A stretch of DNA of 60,270 nt from the NCBI GenBank assembly GCA_002371135.1, contig DFGB01000027.1:1-60270 (forward strand). The letters are read 5' to 3'. Shown here one piece after another: positions 1-7,531 of this stretch. Source of the stretch: Verrucomicrobia bacterium UBA3761. GTDB lineage: Bacteria > Verrucomicrobiota > Kiritimatiellia > RFP12 > UBA1067. The position numbers and the translations under genes were made by a program. The notes beneath the pieces were generated by a model. That model ran no database searches. It saw nothing but the letters and a program-made list of their open reading frames with translations, and was not told the DNA's origin. Every line of letters starts with the position of its first letter. Position 1 is the first letter of the stretch.

Positions 1-2
1 CG

Positions 3-296
3 AAAGGCCTCTCTACGATAGAGTGCGCCAAGCAGTTTGGATTATCGCAACCCGCTTGGAATTTCTACGAGCTGGGATCTCGTGAGCCCAAGTTAGACTT
101 GCTTACTAAGATATGCCAATTCTTTGACGTGCCATCTGACGTTTTGTTGGGTCTGTCTGACAAAGCGTTAGTGTCAGCCGAGCGGCCAGCGCCATTGGCT
201 ATTGACATAGAGAAGTTGCGCAAGACAGCGGAGAAGCTTGTCAAAGAATCCTCTACGCTTGCGGGAACAATCAAAGAATTGAAGACGATGTTGTAA
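3..296 (+). CDS. XRE-family helix-turn-helix regulator, C-terminal part (5' end outside window)
   Basis: The frame is open from the first bases of the window, so the N-terminus is missing. The visible start (KGLSTIECAKQFGLSQP, then WNFYELGSREPKLD) is the second half of a Cro/C1-type HTH domain. It is followed by the usual LLTKICQFFDVPSDVLLG extension and a C-terminal helical region rich in Lys and Glu that probably mediates dimerisation. Such proteins are phage or accessory-element repressors. It lies 14 bp before an unknown gene on the same strand, and the stop is TAA. The local sequence is clearly more AT-rich than the phage structural genes downstream. Assigning it to the prophage rather than the host is inference. 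Confidence 0.8.
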   Translation, partial: KGLSTIECAKQFGLSQPAWNFYELGSREPKLDLLTKICQFFDVPSDVLLGLSDKALVSAERPAPLAIDIEKLRKTAEKLVKESSTLAGTIKELKTML

Positions 297-310
297 AGAG
301 GTATGAGAAA

Positions 311-808
311 ATGAAACCTGAAAAGAACGAAATCCTGTTGCGCGAACCTCTATCTGGTGAAATGCCGTTAGTGTCGCGCTTTCGCTTGGTATACCGTGAC
401 CCTCTTGCGACGATAACAGCAGTAAACGATTTTGACTCGTTTGTAAGGATTTGTCGATCAAATGGTATCCGGCGGGTAGATCGGATGAAAAAACTCTATA
501 ATCTTTACCTTGCAATCAGCAAAACTAGACTAAACCTGTCGATGGAGCACTTACGGAATTTTAAAGCGACAGTTCCTGATTACAAGGATGTTTCTGTCTC
601 CTTTTTTTTAGATGATATTGCACGACTTGCCGCTTTCGGAATTGTCATCATAGATACGCCAAGCCTAAAAGCAATAAAGGCACAAGAAGAATATGATCGC
701 ATCCACGAAATATGCAGAGAACGAGGTATAGAGTTGATAGACTTCAGCGACTTATTAAAAGATGAAACACAGAGCACCACATGCACAAAGAAAGGCAAGG
801 GAAATTAA
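311..808 (+). CDS. Hypothetical protein (165 aa)
   Basis: No family is recognised. The product is a soluble, mixed alpha/beta protein with no signal peptide or membrane segment. A central stretch (FGIVIIDTPSLKAIKAQEEY) looks like a beta-strand then helix. The start ATG at 311 follows GAGGT at about 9 nt. The next gene begins 2 nt after its TAA stop, so this gene, the regulator before it and the gene after it probably form one transcript ending at the terminator at 1323. Composition is AT-rich like its neighbours. A role in prophage control or accessory function is only a guess from position. Confidence 0.65.
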   Translation: MKPEKNEILLREPLSGEMPLVSRFRLVYRDPLATITAVNDFDSFVRICRSNGIRRVDRMKKLYNLYLAISKTRLNLSMEHLRNFKATVPDYKDVSVSFFLDDIARLAAFGIVIIDTPSLKAIKAQEEYDRIHEICRERGIELIDFSDLLKDETQSTTCTKKGKGN

Positions 809-809
809 A

Positions 810-1265
810 ATGAATAAGCCGTGTCTTTTGGATTGGACCGTTCTTGATCTATGCGAGGCGTCGTATGAAAGTCCGTATGGCGAATATTGTGACGTTATCC
901 GGGTTTCAGATTTTGAGGATACCAGGCGGTTTGTTGTAGTGTGCTTCAACGCAAACAAATGTGATCAGGCTAGACATTACGGCTTCCTGCTGGAGGATTA
1001 TGCGCCGATGAAGATCGCTCCGCTGCCATATGCTACAACGGTGCAAGCTATTTTTGATGTATGCAAAGGCCGGGAGTTGCCGATAGTCGCAGAAGTCTCA
1101 GAATGCGGAGAGCGATGTTTGATTATTGCTACATGCTGCGAACCGTGGCTCAGTTGGTTTTATCTTATGTTTGGGGATGTCGACCAAAAGACACAAGCAA
1201 GCGGAATAAAAGCACTCAAGCCGATCATTGTGGCGAGGCTAATAGCGCTTCATAAAAACAGGTAA
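810..1265 (+). CDS. Hypothetical protein (151 aa)
   Basis: I place the start at ATG 810, directly after the upstream TAA at 806-808, because AAGGCAAGGGA lies just upstream. The longer in-frame start at 762 would overlap the previous gene by 47 nt. The protein has many Cys residues (for example SECGERC and ATCCEPWLSW) and acidic patches, and no recognisable domain. It is the last gene before a clear Rho-independent terminator at 1323-1350, so it ends the transcription unit that begins upstream of the window. Confidence 0.65.
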   Translation: MNKPCLLDWTVLDLCEASYESPYGEYCDVIRVSDFEDTRRFVVVCFNANKCDQARHYGFLLEDYAPMKIAPLPYATTVQAIFDVCKGRELPIVAEVSECGERCLIIATCCEPWLSWFYLMFGDVDQKTQASGIKALKPIIVARLIALHKNR

Positions 1266-1322
1266 ATAATTAGATTTGCAAACTCACTTGCAAGCCCTCT
1301 GCAAGGGACGTTTTTCATTCCC

Positions 1323-1350
1323 GCACGGTCGATTGACCGTGCGTTTTTTT
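1323..1350 (+). terminator. Rho-independent terminator
   Basis: GCACGGTC (1323-1330), a 4-nt loop, and GACCGTGC (1335-1342) form a perfect 8-bp stem followed by a run of T at 1344-1350. It closes the XRE-led operon. Confidence 0.9.
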
Positions 1351-1420
1351 GTGCATGAAAGTGACGCCTGACAAGGGTGCAAAAGTGCATTTCAGCCGCC
1401 ATTTACGCGGTTTTTTGCGT

Positions 1421-1474
1421 TATTCAAGATGATTCAAATTCCTCATGCGTGAGGAATTTGAATCATCTTGAATA
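1421..1474. repeat. Perfect 25-bp inverted repeat with 4-nt loop
   Basis: Positions 1421-1445 are exactly the reverse complement of 1450-1474, with TGCG between them. There is no T-run on either side, so this is not an ordinary intrinsic terminator. It could be an operator, a bidirectional transcription block, a cruciform or an end structure of a mobile element. It lies in the non-coding region between the regulatory genes and the phage late genes. Confidence 0.9.
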
Positions 1475-1502
1475 CCCCTTTTTAGGGCTAGCAACGGCGT
1501 GG

Positions 1503-1627
1503 AGGGCTAGCAGGGCTAATAAATCAATTTGATTGATTTAGCCCATTTAGCCCATTTAGCCCATTTTGCGCTAGCACCCCCGTCTAGGGCTAGCAGGGCT
1601 AATAAATCAATTTGATTGATTTAGCCC
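1503..1627. repeat. Two 42-bp direct repeats, each an imperfect palindrome
   Basis: Positions 1503-1544 and 1586-1627 are identical over 42 bp (period 83) and begin AGGGCTAGCAGGGCTAATAA. Inside each, AAATCAAT and ATTGATTT are arranged around a short centre, and GGGCT pairs with AGCCC, so each copy can fold. Between and after the copies, TTTAGCCC is repeated several times and GCTAGC recurs. This is the layout of multiple operator or iteron-like sites; the binding protein is unknown. Confidence 0.85.
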
Positions 1628-1674
1628 TTTTAGCCCTTTTTGCGCTAGCACCCCCTTGCACCCCCGTGCGGCGT

Positions 1675-1703
1675 TTGAAATTGCGTTGACAAAATGCGAT
1701 AAT
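1675..1703 (+). promoter_or_regulatory. Probable promoter before the phage late region
   Basis: TTGAAA at 1675-1680, 17 bp, then GATAAT at 1698-1703 with an extended -10 TG at 1695-1696. Predicted +1 is near 1710. It lies right after the twin repeats, which would be well placed to regulate it. The alternative -35 TTGACA at 1686 is too close to this -10. Confidence 0.55.
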
Positions 1704-1709
1704 ATGGGC

Positions 1710-1799
1710 GCATTAAGGCTCAAAAGTGTGTCTCCTCCTACCACAGGCCTCCGGCGCTGGGACGCCGGCGCGTGGCCCCGGCGCGACGGGGCGTTTTTT
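1710..1799 (+). ncRNA. Short two-hairpin leader or small RNA (predicted)
   Basis: From the predicted +1 near 1710 to the terminator at 1799 is about 90 nt. The RNA would hold CUCCUCCU (1732-1739), complementary to a Shine-Dalgarno sequence and bracketed by UGUG/CACA. Then come a hairpin CCGGCG/CGCCGG (1751-1756 with 1763-1768) and the terminator hairpin. It could be a stand-alone small RNA, or an attenuated leader that needs antitermination to transcribe the late genes. No known RNA family was recognised. Confidence 0.4.
1775..1799 (+). terminator. Rho-independent terminator
   Basis: GCCCCG (1775-1780) and CGGGGC (1787-1792) form a GC stem with a 6-nt loop, followed by G and six T (1794-1799). 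It lies about 85 nt after the predicted promoter start, upstream of all phage structural genes. Confidence 0.75.
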
Positions 1800-1800
1800 A

Positions 1801-1926
1801 GGGAAGAGGGAAGAGGGAAGAGGGAAGTAGAAAGTAGGAAGTAGAAAGTAGGAAGTAGGAAGTAGGAAGTAGAAAGTAGGAAGTAGGAAGTAGGAAGTAG
1901 GAAGTAGAAAGTAGGAAGTAGGAAGA
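1801..1926. repeat. Purine tract of GTAGGAA / GTAGAAA / GGAAGAG units
   Basis: About 125 bp of almost pure purine built from 7-nt units (GTAGGAA, GTAGAAA, GGGAAGA). The same unit types recur at 35965-36101, and short pieces occur near 44664 and 45745. No gene or spacer structure is present. Reading frames opened through it on the other strand are artefacts. Confidence 0.9.
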
Positions 1927-1934
1927 GGTTGTTT

Positions 1935-2113
1935 AATGTTGCCATTGTGAAAATGTTGCCAGTTCCAATGTTGCCAATTTCCAATTGGGAACAGGGAAGA
2001 GGGAAGAGGGAAAAGCCTAGGAAACTCTGCGACTCTGCGGCTCTGCGATAAAAATAGGGAATAGGGAAGAGGGAAGAGAATTTTCGATTTTCGATTTTTC
2101 GATTTACGATTGG
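1935..2113. repeat. Pile-up of short repeats, no gene
   Basis: AATGTTGCCA occurs three times (1935, 1952, 1967). GGGAAGAGG runs follow near 1990 and 2065. A copy of the dispersed CTCTGCG hairpin-repeat family lies at about 2018-2055 (CTCTGCGACTCTGCGG, then TCTGCGATAAAAA), and a TTTTCGAT tandem at 2082-2110. This fills the space before the first late gene at 2124; I see no coding sequence in it. Confidence 0.7.
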
Positions 2114-2123
2114 AAAGAAAAAC

Positions 2124-2423
2124 ATGCCGGAATTGATACCACCTGCCAGGAATGCGGGCAAATGCCCCAGAGAAGACAACTGCTTCGCCGTCTTGCTCGC
2201 CAAGGACGAGGCCGCCGGCGCCGTCACCGCCGAACGTATCTGGCGCGAAAAATACGAGGCCATGGCCCCGCTCTCGAACGAGCTCTACCTCGCCGCGCGC
2301 TTTTTCGTCTCGCTCGAAGCGACGGCGCCTCTCGCCTCGCGCAAGGCCGCCCTCGAACGTCTCCAGGCCGCCGTGCGCGCCGTAGCCGATTTCGCCAAGA
2401 AAAACAAAACAAACAACCAATAA
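2124..2423 (+). CDS. Small hypothetical phage protein (99 aa)
   Basis: ATG 2124 is preceded by GGAAAG. The product is helical, with an Ala-rich C-terminal half (about residues 45-95), and has no recognised family. It is the first gene after the repeat-rich leader, with GC-rich codon use matching the phage structural genes, and is followed 15 nt later by another small gene. In Mu-like phages small genes of unknown role occupy this position before the lysis and terminase genes. Confidence 0.55.
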   Translation: MPELIPPARNAGKCPREDNCFAVLLAKDEAAGAVTAERIWREKYEAMAPLSNELYLAARFFVSLEATAPLASRKAALERLQAAVRAVADFAKKNKTNNQ

Positions 2424-2438
2424 CAATAAGGAGATACA

Positions 2439-2714
2439 ATGTTCAAGAGACTTGCAAAGATGTTCTGCCCGGGCGCGGCCACATTGGCCGGCTACGCCGC
2501 CGAGGGTATCGCAAAATCGGTCAACGAGTCCAAGGCCGAGACGCAGGCTAAAATTGCGCGCATCGGGGCGAGGGCCCGCATCGCGACCGAGCTCGCGAAC
2601 CGGCTCGCCGAGATGATCGAAGACGGCACGATCGACCAGGTCGAGCAGAAGACGCTACAGAGCATGATGACGCCGTACTTCGACACGGCCCTCGGATACG
2701 CGTTCACGTGGTGA
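2439..2714 (+). CDS. Small helical phage protein (91 aa)
   Basis: AGGAG lies 8 nt before ATG 2439, a good ribosome site. Residues 20-75 are predicted coiled-coil or amphipathic helix (ESKAETQAKIARIGARAR), and the C-terminus is FDTALGYAFTW. There is no signal peptide or transmembrane segment. No family is recognised. It sits among the small genes ahead of the terminase and could be structural or lysis-associated; neither is shown. Confidence 0.6.
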   Translation: MFKRLAKMFCPGAATLAGYAAEGIAKSVNESKAETQAKIARIGARARIATELANRLAEMIEDGTIDQVEQKTLQSMMTPYFDTALGYAFTW

Positions 2715-2756
2715 CGATATGACACTCAAAGAAAAACTCGAAGAGAGGAAACGGCA

Positions 2757-3188
2757 ATGCAAATTAAAATCGCAACAATTGCGGCAGCGCTTGCGCTCGC
2801 GATTTGCGGAGGCGGATGCGCGCTCGAGCGCGCCGATCCCGCCGCCCGCTCCAACCGCGCAACCTACACAATCACAGTCTCGCGTTGCGACAACTCGACC
2901 GTCACAGCCTACGTGACGGACGGCATTATGGCGACGGCGGACGGCGAGGGCGCGATAACGCAGCCCTCGACCCAGACGACGCGCCAAGACCCGGAATTCG
3001 CCGGCGCCGATCCCGTCACGGCCGGCATCAATGCAGCGGACCATCTCGGCGGCAAGGCGATTGACGCGTACGCCGGCAAATCGTCCGATGCCAAGAGCGG
3101 CGGCGAGTGCAGCGGCGGAGAGTGCAGCGGCGGAGAGTGCGCCGACGGCAGCTGCAGCGACTGCCCCGGCGGCGAGTGCAGCGACTAG
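2757..3188 (+). CDS. Exported Cys-rich repeat protein, possible lipoprotein
   Basis: AGAGGA precedes ATG 2757. Residues 1-20 form a signal peptide (MQIKIATIAAALALAICGGG); a Cys follows, but the lipobox is imperfect, so lipidation is uncertain. The C-terminal 35 residues are tandem GGEC-type repeats (SGGECSGGEC, then SGGEC, ADGSC, PGGEC), giving a regular Cys spacing that could bind metal or form disulfides. It lies where phage spanin genes are common, which makes an Rz1-like role possible, but the length and repeats do not match. It ends in TAG and the next gene is in the same frame three codons later. Confidence 0.65.
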   Translation: MQIKIATIAAALALAICGGGCALERADPAARSNRATYTITVSRCDNSTVTAYVTDGIMATADGEGAITQPSTQTTRQDPEFAGADPVTAGINAADHLGGKAIDAYAGKSSDAKSGGECSGGECSGGECADGSCSDCPGGECSD

Positions 3189-3197
3189 GAGCGAGGC

Positions 3198-3518
3198 ATG
3201 GAAGTGGACGGCGTAAATCTCGCGATCGGCGGGGGTGCGGTTTCGGCGATCGCCGGCGTCGTCGGCGCGCTGATAAAAGCGAGGCTCGGGAAGACGAAGC
3301 TCGAGCCGACGCCGCTGCCGGTGACGACCGAGAAGGCGCCGAAGTACGTGACCGTCCAGGAGTTCAACCGGCATGTCGCCGACAATGAACGCGATCACGA
3401 GAACCTTTTCGCCCGTCTGAACCGGAATGACATGGTGACGAGCGAGATAAACGGGAAACTGACCGGCATTCAGGCCGATTTGACGCTAATCAAGGACAAA
3501 CTCTTCAAGACAAGGTGA
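3198..3518 (+). CDS. Membrane-anchored coiled-coil protein, holin- or DUF2730-like
   Basis: A single N-terminal transmembrane segment (about residues 8-27, IGGGAVSAIAGVVGALI) is followed by a short linker and a C-terminal coiled coil (residues 55-105, with FARLNRNDMVTSEINGKL). This layout is that of Mu gp26-type DUF2730 proteins and of some holin or hemolysin-XhlA-type lysis proteins. It is the second of several small genes directly ahead of the terminase, as in Mu-like phages. The exact family cannot be decided from sequence by eye. Confidence 0.6.
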   Translation: MEVDGVNLAIGGGAVSAIAGVVGALIKARLGKTKLEPTPLPVTTEKAPKYVTVQEFNRHVADNERDHENLFARLNRNDMVTSEINGKLTGIQADLTLIKDKLFKTR

Positions 3519-3522
3519 CACC

Positions 3523-3780
3523 ATGGACGCAAACGACAGATATGTGATAAAGACGGCGCTCGGGACGCTGCGCGCAGCAGGCGGCACGGGCGTGACGAAA
3601 GCCGCCCTCATCCAGCAAATCGACCTCGCCGCCGGGACGCCGACGACCGACGAGCAGCGCGAGGCGGCGTTCAAAATGCTCGAAGAGCGCGGCTGGATGA
3701 CATACCACCTCGAACCTATCTGGCACGAGCGCCGCTACACGCTCACGGAGCGCGGGTTTACGGCGCTGGAGGGGATGTAA
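3523..3780 (+). CDS. Winged-helix-like small phage protein (85 aa)
   Basis: The pattern of helix, helix and beta-hairpin (AAFKMLEERGWMTYHLE followed by RRYTLTERGFTALEGM) resembles a winged-helix DNA-binding fold. There is no membrane segment. ATG 3523 follows AAGGTGACACC. The stop overlaps the next start by one base, so it is translationally coupled to the small terminase gene. It may assist packaging or regulate late genes; no named family is claimed. Confidence 0.6.
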   Translation: MDANDRYVIKTALGTLRAAGGTGVTKAALIQQIDLAAGTPTTDEQREAAFKMLEERGWMTYHLEPIWHERRYTLTERGFTALEGM

Positions 3781-4370
3781 TGGAAACGAAGACCAGATGC
3801 GACGCGTGGGGCGCGGACCTGCCCGAGAAGGTGCAATGGGACTGCTACGACCTTGCAAAGGCATTGCAATGGCCGAACGGCGTTGTTGCACAGCTTGAGG
3901 CGATCGGGATAGAGCGGCTTCCGACGCGGGCGAGCTGGTATCGCTTTTTGGCGCGCATGCGCCGCGCCGACGCCGCCCGGCGCATCGAGAAGATAGCGCA
4001 GTCCGTCGCCGAGGCCGAAGGCGTCGCCGACCGCAGCGGTATCAAGGACCATATTTTCGTCGAGACCCTGAAAGCGCTCGCGATAGACAAGGCGATGACC
4101 GGCGAGATGGACGACGCGACGCGGCTTGCCGCGGCGGCGGCGAGCATCCGCGGCGCTGCGCAACGAGACCGCGAACTCGCGCTCAAGGACGCCGCCCAGC
4201 GCACGAAGGACGAAGCGCTGCGCCTCGCTCGCGAGAAATTCGAGTTTGACGCGGCGAAACAGGCGATGGCGAAGGCCGCCGAGATAAAGAGCATCTCCGC
4301 AGACGACACCTTGGCGGCGGACGAGAAGATCGCGAAAGTGCGCGCGGCGCTGTTTGGAGTGGGCACATGA
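3780..4370 (+). CDS. Mu gp27-like DUF3486 protein (probable small terminase)
   Basis: The N-terminal 60 residues hold a helix-turn-helix-like segment (LPEKVQWDCYDLAKALQW, then LPTRASWYRFLARMRR). The rest is an Ala/Arg/Lys-rich helical region ending near LAADEKIAKVRAALFG. This is the domain order of Mu gp27 (DUF3486), the small terminase or DNA-recognition subunit of Mu-like packaging motors. Its place just before a gp28-type large terminase supports the call. Between it and the large terminase lies a copy of the dispersed hairpin repeat, which begins on the base after its TGA. Confidence 0.75.
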   Translation: METKTRCDAWGADLPEKVQWDCYDLAKALQWPNGVVAQLEAIGIERLPTRASWYRFLARMRRADAARRIEKIAQSVAEAEGVADRSGIKDHIFVETLKALAIDKAMTGEMDDATRLAAAAASIRGAAQRDRELALKDAAQRTKDEALRLAREKFEFDAAKQAMAKAAEIKSISADDTLAADEKIAKVRAALFGVGT

Positions 4371-4437
4371 TTAGCCGCAAAGAACGCATAGAACGCATAG
4401 AAACCCTTTGCGAGCTTTGCGTACTTTGCGGCTGAAA
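4371..4437. repeat. Dispersed hairpin repeat (CGCAAAGAA type) directly after a stop codon
   Basis: Degenerate 9-nt units CGCAAAGAA, CGCATAGAA, CGCATAGAA are followed by the opposite arm TTTGCGAG, TTTGCGTA, TTTGCGG. The ends TTAGCCGCAAAG and CTTTGCGGCTGAA are complementary. The layout matches the CGCAGAGA/CACAGAGG repeats found elsewhere in the window, with a different unit sequence. It is inside the phage packaging module. Confidence 0.75.
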
Positions 4438-4451
4438 AAGAAAGGCTTGAA

Positions 4452-5927
4452 GTGGAACCGGTAATAAAATTCAGAGAGTACCAACGGCCAGTCTTCGAAG
4501 ACAACGAGACGGGCGTTTTGGTGCTGCACTGGAGCCGCCAGATCGGCAAGAGCTTCACGCTCGCCGCCTGGGCGGTCGACCGGCTTCTCACCCGTCCCGG
4601 GCGGCTCGTGACCGTTCTTTCGAACTCAAAGGACAACGGCGCGGAATTCGCGCTCAAGTGCCGCGAGGTGCTGAATCTCCTCGGCGTCGCCAAGGAGGCC
4701 GTCGGCTTCGCCGCGACCGACGACACGGTGGAGTATTCCGACATGCGCTTCGAGGTGACGGTCAAGGTCAAGGGCAAGACGGGCCGCATCAAGGTCCTCG
4801 CCGCCAACCCGCGCACGGCGCGCGGCTTCTCCGGCGACCTCATCCTGGACGAGTTCGCCTTCCACGAAGACTCGAACGCGATCTGGGAGGCGGCGGAGCC
4901 GATACTGTCGTCCAACCCCGATTTCCTCTGCCGCGTGGCGTCCACCGGCAACGGCACGTCCAACATGTTCTACCGCATGGCGACGGAGGGCTTTTTCAAG
5001 GTCTCGCGCGTTCGCCGCTCCGACGCCTGGAAGATGGGCGTCAAGATCTACGACGCGAAGACGCGAAAGCCGATCACGCCCGACGAGGCGCGTGCCCAGG
5101 CGCTCGACAAGGCCGCCTACGACCAGAACTACGAATGCGCGTTCGCCTCCGAGTCCGGGTCGCTGCTCACGCACGAGATGATCAATGCCGCAAGCCTCGG
5201 CCGCGGCGATGCCGACATCTTCGAAGACGCGCTGCCGGACGGCTATCTCGACAAGTTCCCCCTGAGCGTTTCCCTCTTTCTCGGCATGGACGTCGCGGCG
5301 ACGCATGACTACACCGTCATCGCGCTGATCCGCATCGACGGGCCGCTCATCTACGTCGTCGCCTGGGTGCGCATTCGCGGCGCGCGGCTCCCTGCGCAGA
5401 AGGCGGTGCTCCGTCCGCTGCTCGCCGACCGGCGCGTGAAGCGCGCGGCGATCGACTCCACCGGCATCGGCCTCGGCCTCGTCCAGGACATGGAGGACGA
5501 GTTCCCGGGCAAGGTCGAGGGCGTGAACTTCGCGACGACGGAGCCGATCTCGCAGCGTCTCATGGCCGAGGGGCGCAAGTCGCCGACGGCGCGCGTCACC
5601 GAGATCATGGCGACCGACCTCGCGGCGGCGCACGAGGACAAGCGCATCAGCTATCCGTGCGACGCGCCGATGCGCGACGACTTGCGCAAGCCGCACAAGG
5701 TCCGCAGCGCGTCCGGACGCGTCTCGATCGCCGCGGAGTCGACGCAGACCGGCCATGCCGACCACTTCTGGGCGCTCGCGCTCGGCTTGCGTGCGGCGGA
5801 GGGCGACGGGACATGGACCTTCGCGCCGGAGGTCGTCGAGACGGAGACGCGCGGCATCGAATTCGGCGGCGGCTCCGCCGGGCGGCTCGGCATGCGCGAC
5901 GATTTCACCTCAAGGAGGCTCGACTGA
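4452..5927 (+). CDS. Large terminase subunit, Mu gp28-like
   Basis: This is the packaging ATPase and nuclease (491 aa). The start is GTG 4452 with AAAGG about 8 nt upstream. The N-terminal ATPase has a Walker A-like HWSRQIGKSFTLA (residues about 27-39), and Walker B LILDEFAFHED (about 131-141). The C-terminal RNase-H-like nuclease has FLGMDVAATHDYTVIAL (about 276-292), IDSTGIGLGLVQDM, and a final acidic cluster near GHADHFWALALG. Length and motif order are those of Mu-like large terminases. It overlaps the portal gene by one base (TGATG), so the two are coupled. Confidence 0.9.
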   Translation: MEPVIKFREYQRPVFEDNETGVLVLHWSRQIGKSFTLAAWAVDRLLTRPGRLVTVLSNSKDNGAEFALKCREVLNLLGVAKEAVGFAATDDTVEYSDMRFEVTVKVKGKTGRIKVLAANPRTARGFSGDLILDEFAFHEDSNAIWEAAEPILSSNPDFLCRVASTGNGTSNMFYRMATEGFFKVSRVRRSDAWKMGVKIYDAKTRKPITPDEARAQALDKAAYDQNYECAFASESGSLLTHEMINAASLGRGDADIFEDALPDGYLDKFPLSVSLFLGMDVAATHDYTVIALIRIDGPLIYVVAWVRIRGARLPAQKAVLRPLLADRRVKRAAIDSTGIGLGLVQDMEDEFPGKVEGVNFATTEPISQRLMAEGRKSPTARVTEIMATDLAAAHEDKRISYPCDAPMRDDLRKPHKVRSASGRVSIAAESTQTGHADHFWALALGLRAAEGDGTWTFAPEVVETETRGIEFGGGSAGRLGMRDDFTSRRLD

Positions 5928-7531
5928 TGGCATTCGCTTTGCAAAACCTTTTCAACGCGGCTTCACGCGGGCTGCAGCGTCTCAAGTTCAACGCCTGGAC
6001 GCTTGGGCATCGCGGCGCGGAGATCTTCGAGAAGTCCGCCGAGGCGCTGCAGCTGGAGCGCATGAACCCGCTCAGGGGCATCGACGAATGGCGGCTCGGC
6101 CAAATCTTCGACGACGCCCGCGACGGCATCTACGCCGACCTCGCCTGGCTGTACAACGAGATCGAGGGCATCGAACCCGCGCTCGTCGCGTGCTGCGACA
6201 TGCGCGAAAGCGCGGCCGGCGAATGCGGCTGGCTCGTCAGGACCGCCAACGCGAACCGCTCGCGCGGCTTCGATGCGAACCTCGCCGACGAGCAGCGCGT
6301 CGCGCTCCTGGAGGAATTCGGCGCGGTCGAAGACGACCTCGCCGACGTCGCCGAACACCTCGTCTCGGCGTTCTTCCGGGGCGCGGCGCACGCGCTCCCG
6401 CTGTGGAACGCCGACGGCACGCTCGCCGGCTTCAAGCGGCTCGACCTCTGGAACATGGCTTTCGACCGGCAGGCCGGCATCTGGTACTGGAACGCCGACG
6501 CCTCGCGCGACGAGCAGACGTTCCAGGCGATTCCGCCAGGAGAAATCGTGTCGCTCGCCGTCTCGGGCTCGCGCCACGTCGACCACGCGGCGCTGCCGAT
6601 CTTCATCCGCGCCGCCCTGGGCGCGAAGCGCTACGGCGTCTGGCTCGACCGCTTCGGCATACCGCCGGTCGCCGTCATCATGCCGCCGAACGCCGAGAAA
6701 GGTGAGCAGGCGAACTACATGGATCTCGCGCGCAAGTTCTCGCGCGGCGGCAACGGCATCCTGCCGAACGGCTCCGCCGTCACGTACGGCACGGAGGCGC
6801 GCGCCGTGTGCCCGTTCCTCGACTTCATCCGCTTCCAGCAGCAGCAGATCTACACCGTCGGCATCGGACGCGTGCAGAGCGGCGACAGCCAGGGCGCGAA
6901 CCTGGGCGGGAACGCCTCGGGCGTCGTCGAAGACGGCTTCAGGCGCATCGTCCGCCGCGACGCCAGGCGCATCGCCCGCGCCATCAACGACTGCGTGACG
7001 CGCAAGGTGATCGCGCGGCGCTTCCCGGGCCGCCCCGTGCTCGCGCAGTTCGCATGGGACACCAAGGCGAAGCGCACGAGCCGCGAGGTGCTGGAGGACG
7101 CCGGGCTCGCCAGGACGGCCGGCCTCGCCATCGACTTGGACCAGGTGCAGGAGCTGACCGGCTACAAGCTCGAAAAGGCCCCCGAACCCCCCTCTCCGGC
7201 CCCCGGATTCGGCCTGAACAGCCGCCAAGACGCCAAGACCCCCTTGAAAATCGACGCAGACCCCTTGCAAATCGCTCCGGGCGATTCGGACGGGCAAGGA
7301 GAGGGGAAAGTCGAGGAAGCGCTTGCAGGGGCTCTAGAGCGCGTATTCCTGAAAAGCCTGGCCGAAGCCGCCGCCGGGGAGTTGGAGGGGGAAGGTCTCA
7401 CGCATATCCCCCGAGCGCAGCGAGCCGCGCAAGCGGTCGCTAGAGGGGTGAGGCGCCCAGAGACGGAGAACGCCGGGGAAATCACCCAGGAGCAGGCCGA
7501 GAAACTCTACGAGGAGATGATGGCGAAATGA
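5927..7531 (+). CDS. Portal protein, Mu gp29-like (DUF935)
   Basis: I place the start at ATG 5927, with AAGGAGG at about 9 nt; the frame is open further upstream but inside the terminase. The 534-aa product has the DUF935 pattern: an N-terminal LRGIDEWRLGQIFDDARDG segment, IEPALVACCDMRE, then an ARKFSRGGNGILPNGSAV region, the QSGDSQGANLGG motif and a helical C-terminus. The portal forms the dodecameric DNA channel at one capsid vertex. The last 100 residues are variable and low in complexity. It overlaps the next start by 4 nt (ATGA). Confidence 0.9.
   Translation: MAFALQNLFNAASRGLQRLKFNAWTLGHRGAEIFEKSAEALQLERMNPLRGIDEWRLGQIFDDARDGIYADLAWLYNEIEGIEPALVACCDMRESAAGECGWLVRTANANRSRGFDANLADEQRVALLEEFGAVEDDLADVAEHLVSAFFRGAAHALPLWNADGTLAGFKRLDLWNMAFDRQAGIWYWNADASRDEQTFQAIPPGEIVSLAVSGSRHVDHAALPIFIRAALGAKRYGVWLDRFGIPPVAVIMPPNAEKGEQANYMDLARKFSRGGNGILPNGSAVTYGTEARAVCPFLDFIRFQQQQIYTVGIGRVQSGDSQGANLGGNASGVVEDGFRRIVRRDARRIARAINDCVTRKVIARRFPGRPVLAQFAWDTKAKRTSREVLEDAGLARTAGLAIDLDQVQELTGYKLEKAPEPPSPAPGFGLNSRQDAKTPLKIDADPLQIAPGDSDGQGEGKVEEALAGALERVFLKSLAEAAAGELEGEGLTHIPRAQRAAQAVARGVRRPETENAGEITQEQAEKLYEEMMAK

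Noticed and set aside
1801..1926. Possible CRISPR-like array
   Set aside because: Units are 7 nt, contiguous, with no unique spacers and no cas genes nearby.
1607..2426. Long minus-strand reading frames (218 and 237 aa) across the phage leader
   Set aside because: They are translations of the purine heptads and short repeats (runs of LLPTSYF), without ribosome sites and antisense to a real gene.
2719..2916. 65-aa frame overlapping the exported Cys-rich gene, possible Rz/Rz1-type nesting
   Set aside because: No membrane segment or signal in the 65-aa frame, a Pro/Gln-rich out-of-frame look, and no good ribosome site.
4626..7297. Long frames antisense to the terminase and portal genes
   Set aside because: High GC keeps several frames open; these have His/Arg/Ala-rich composition and no motifs.
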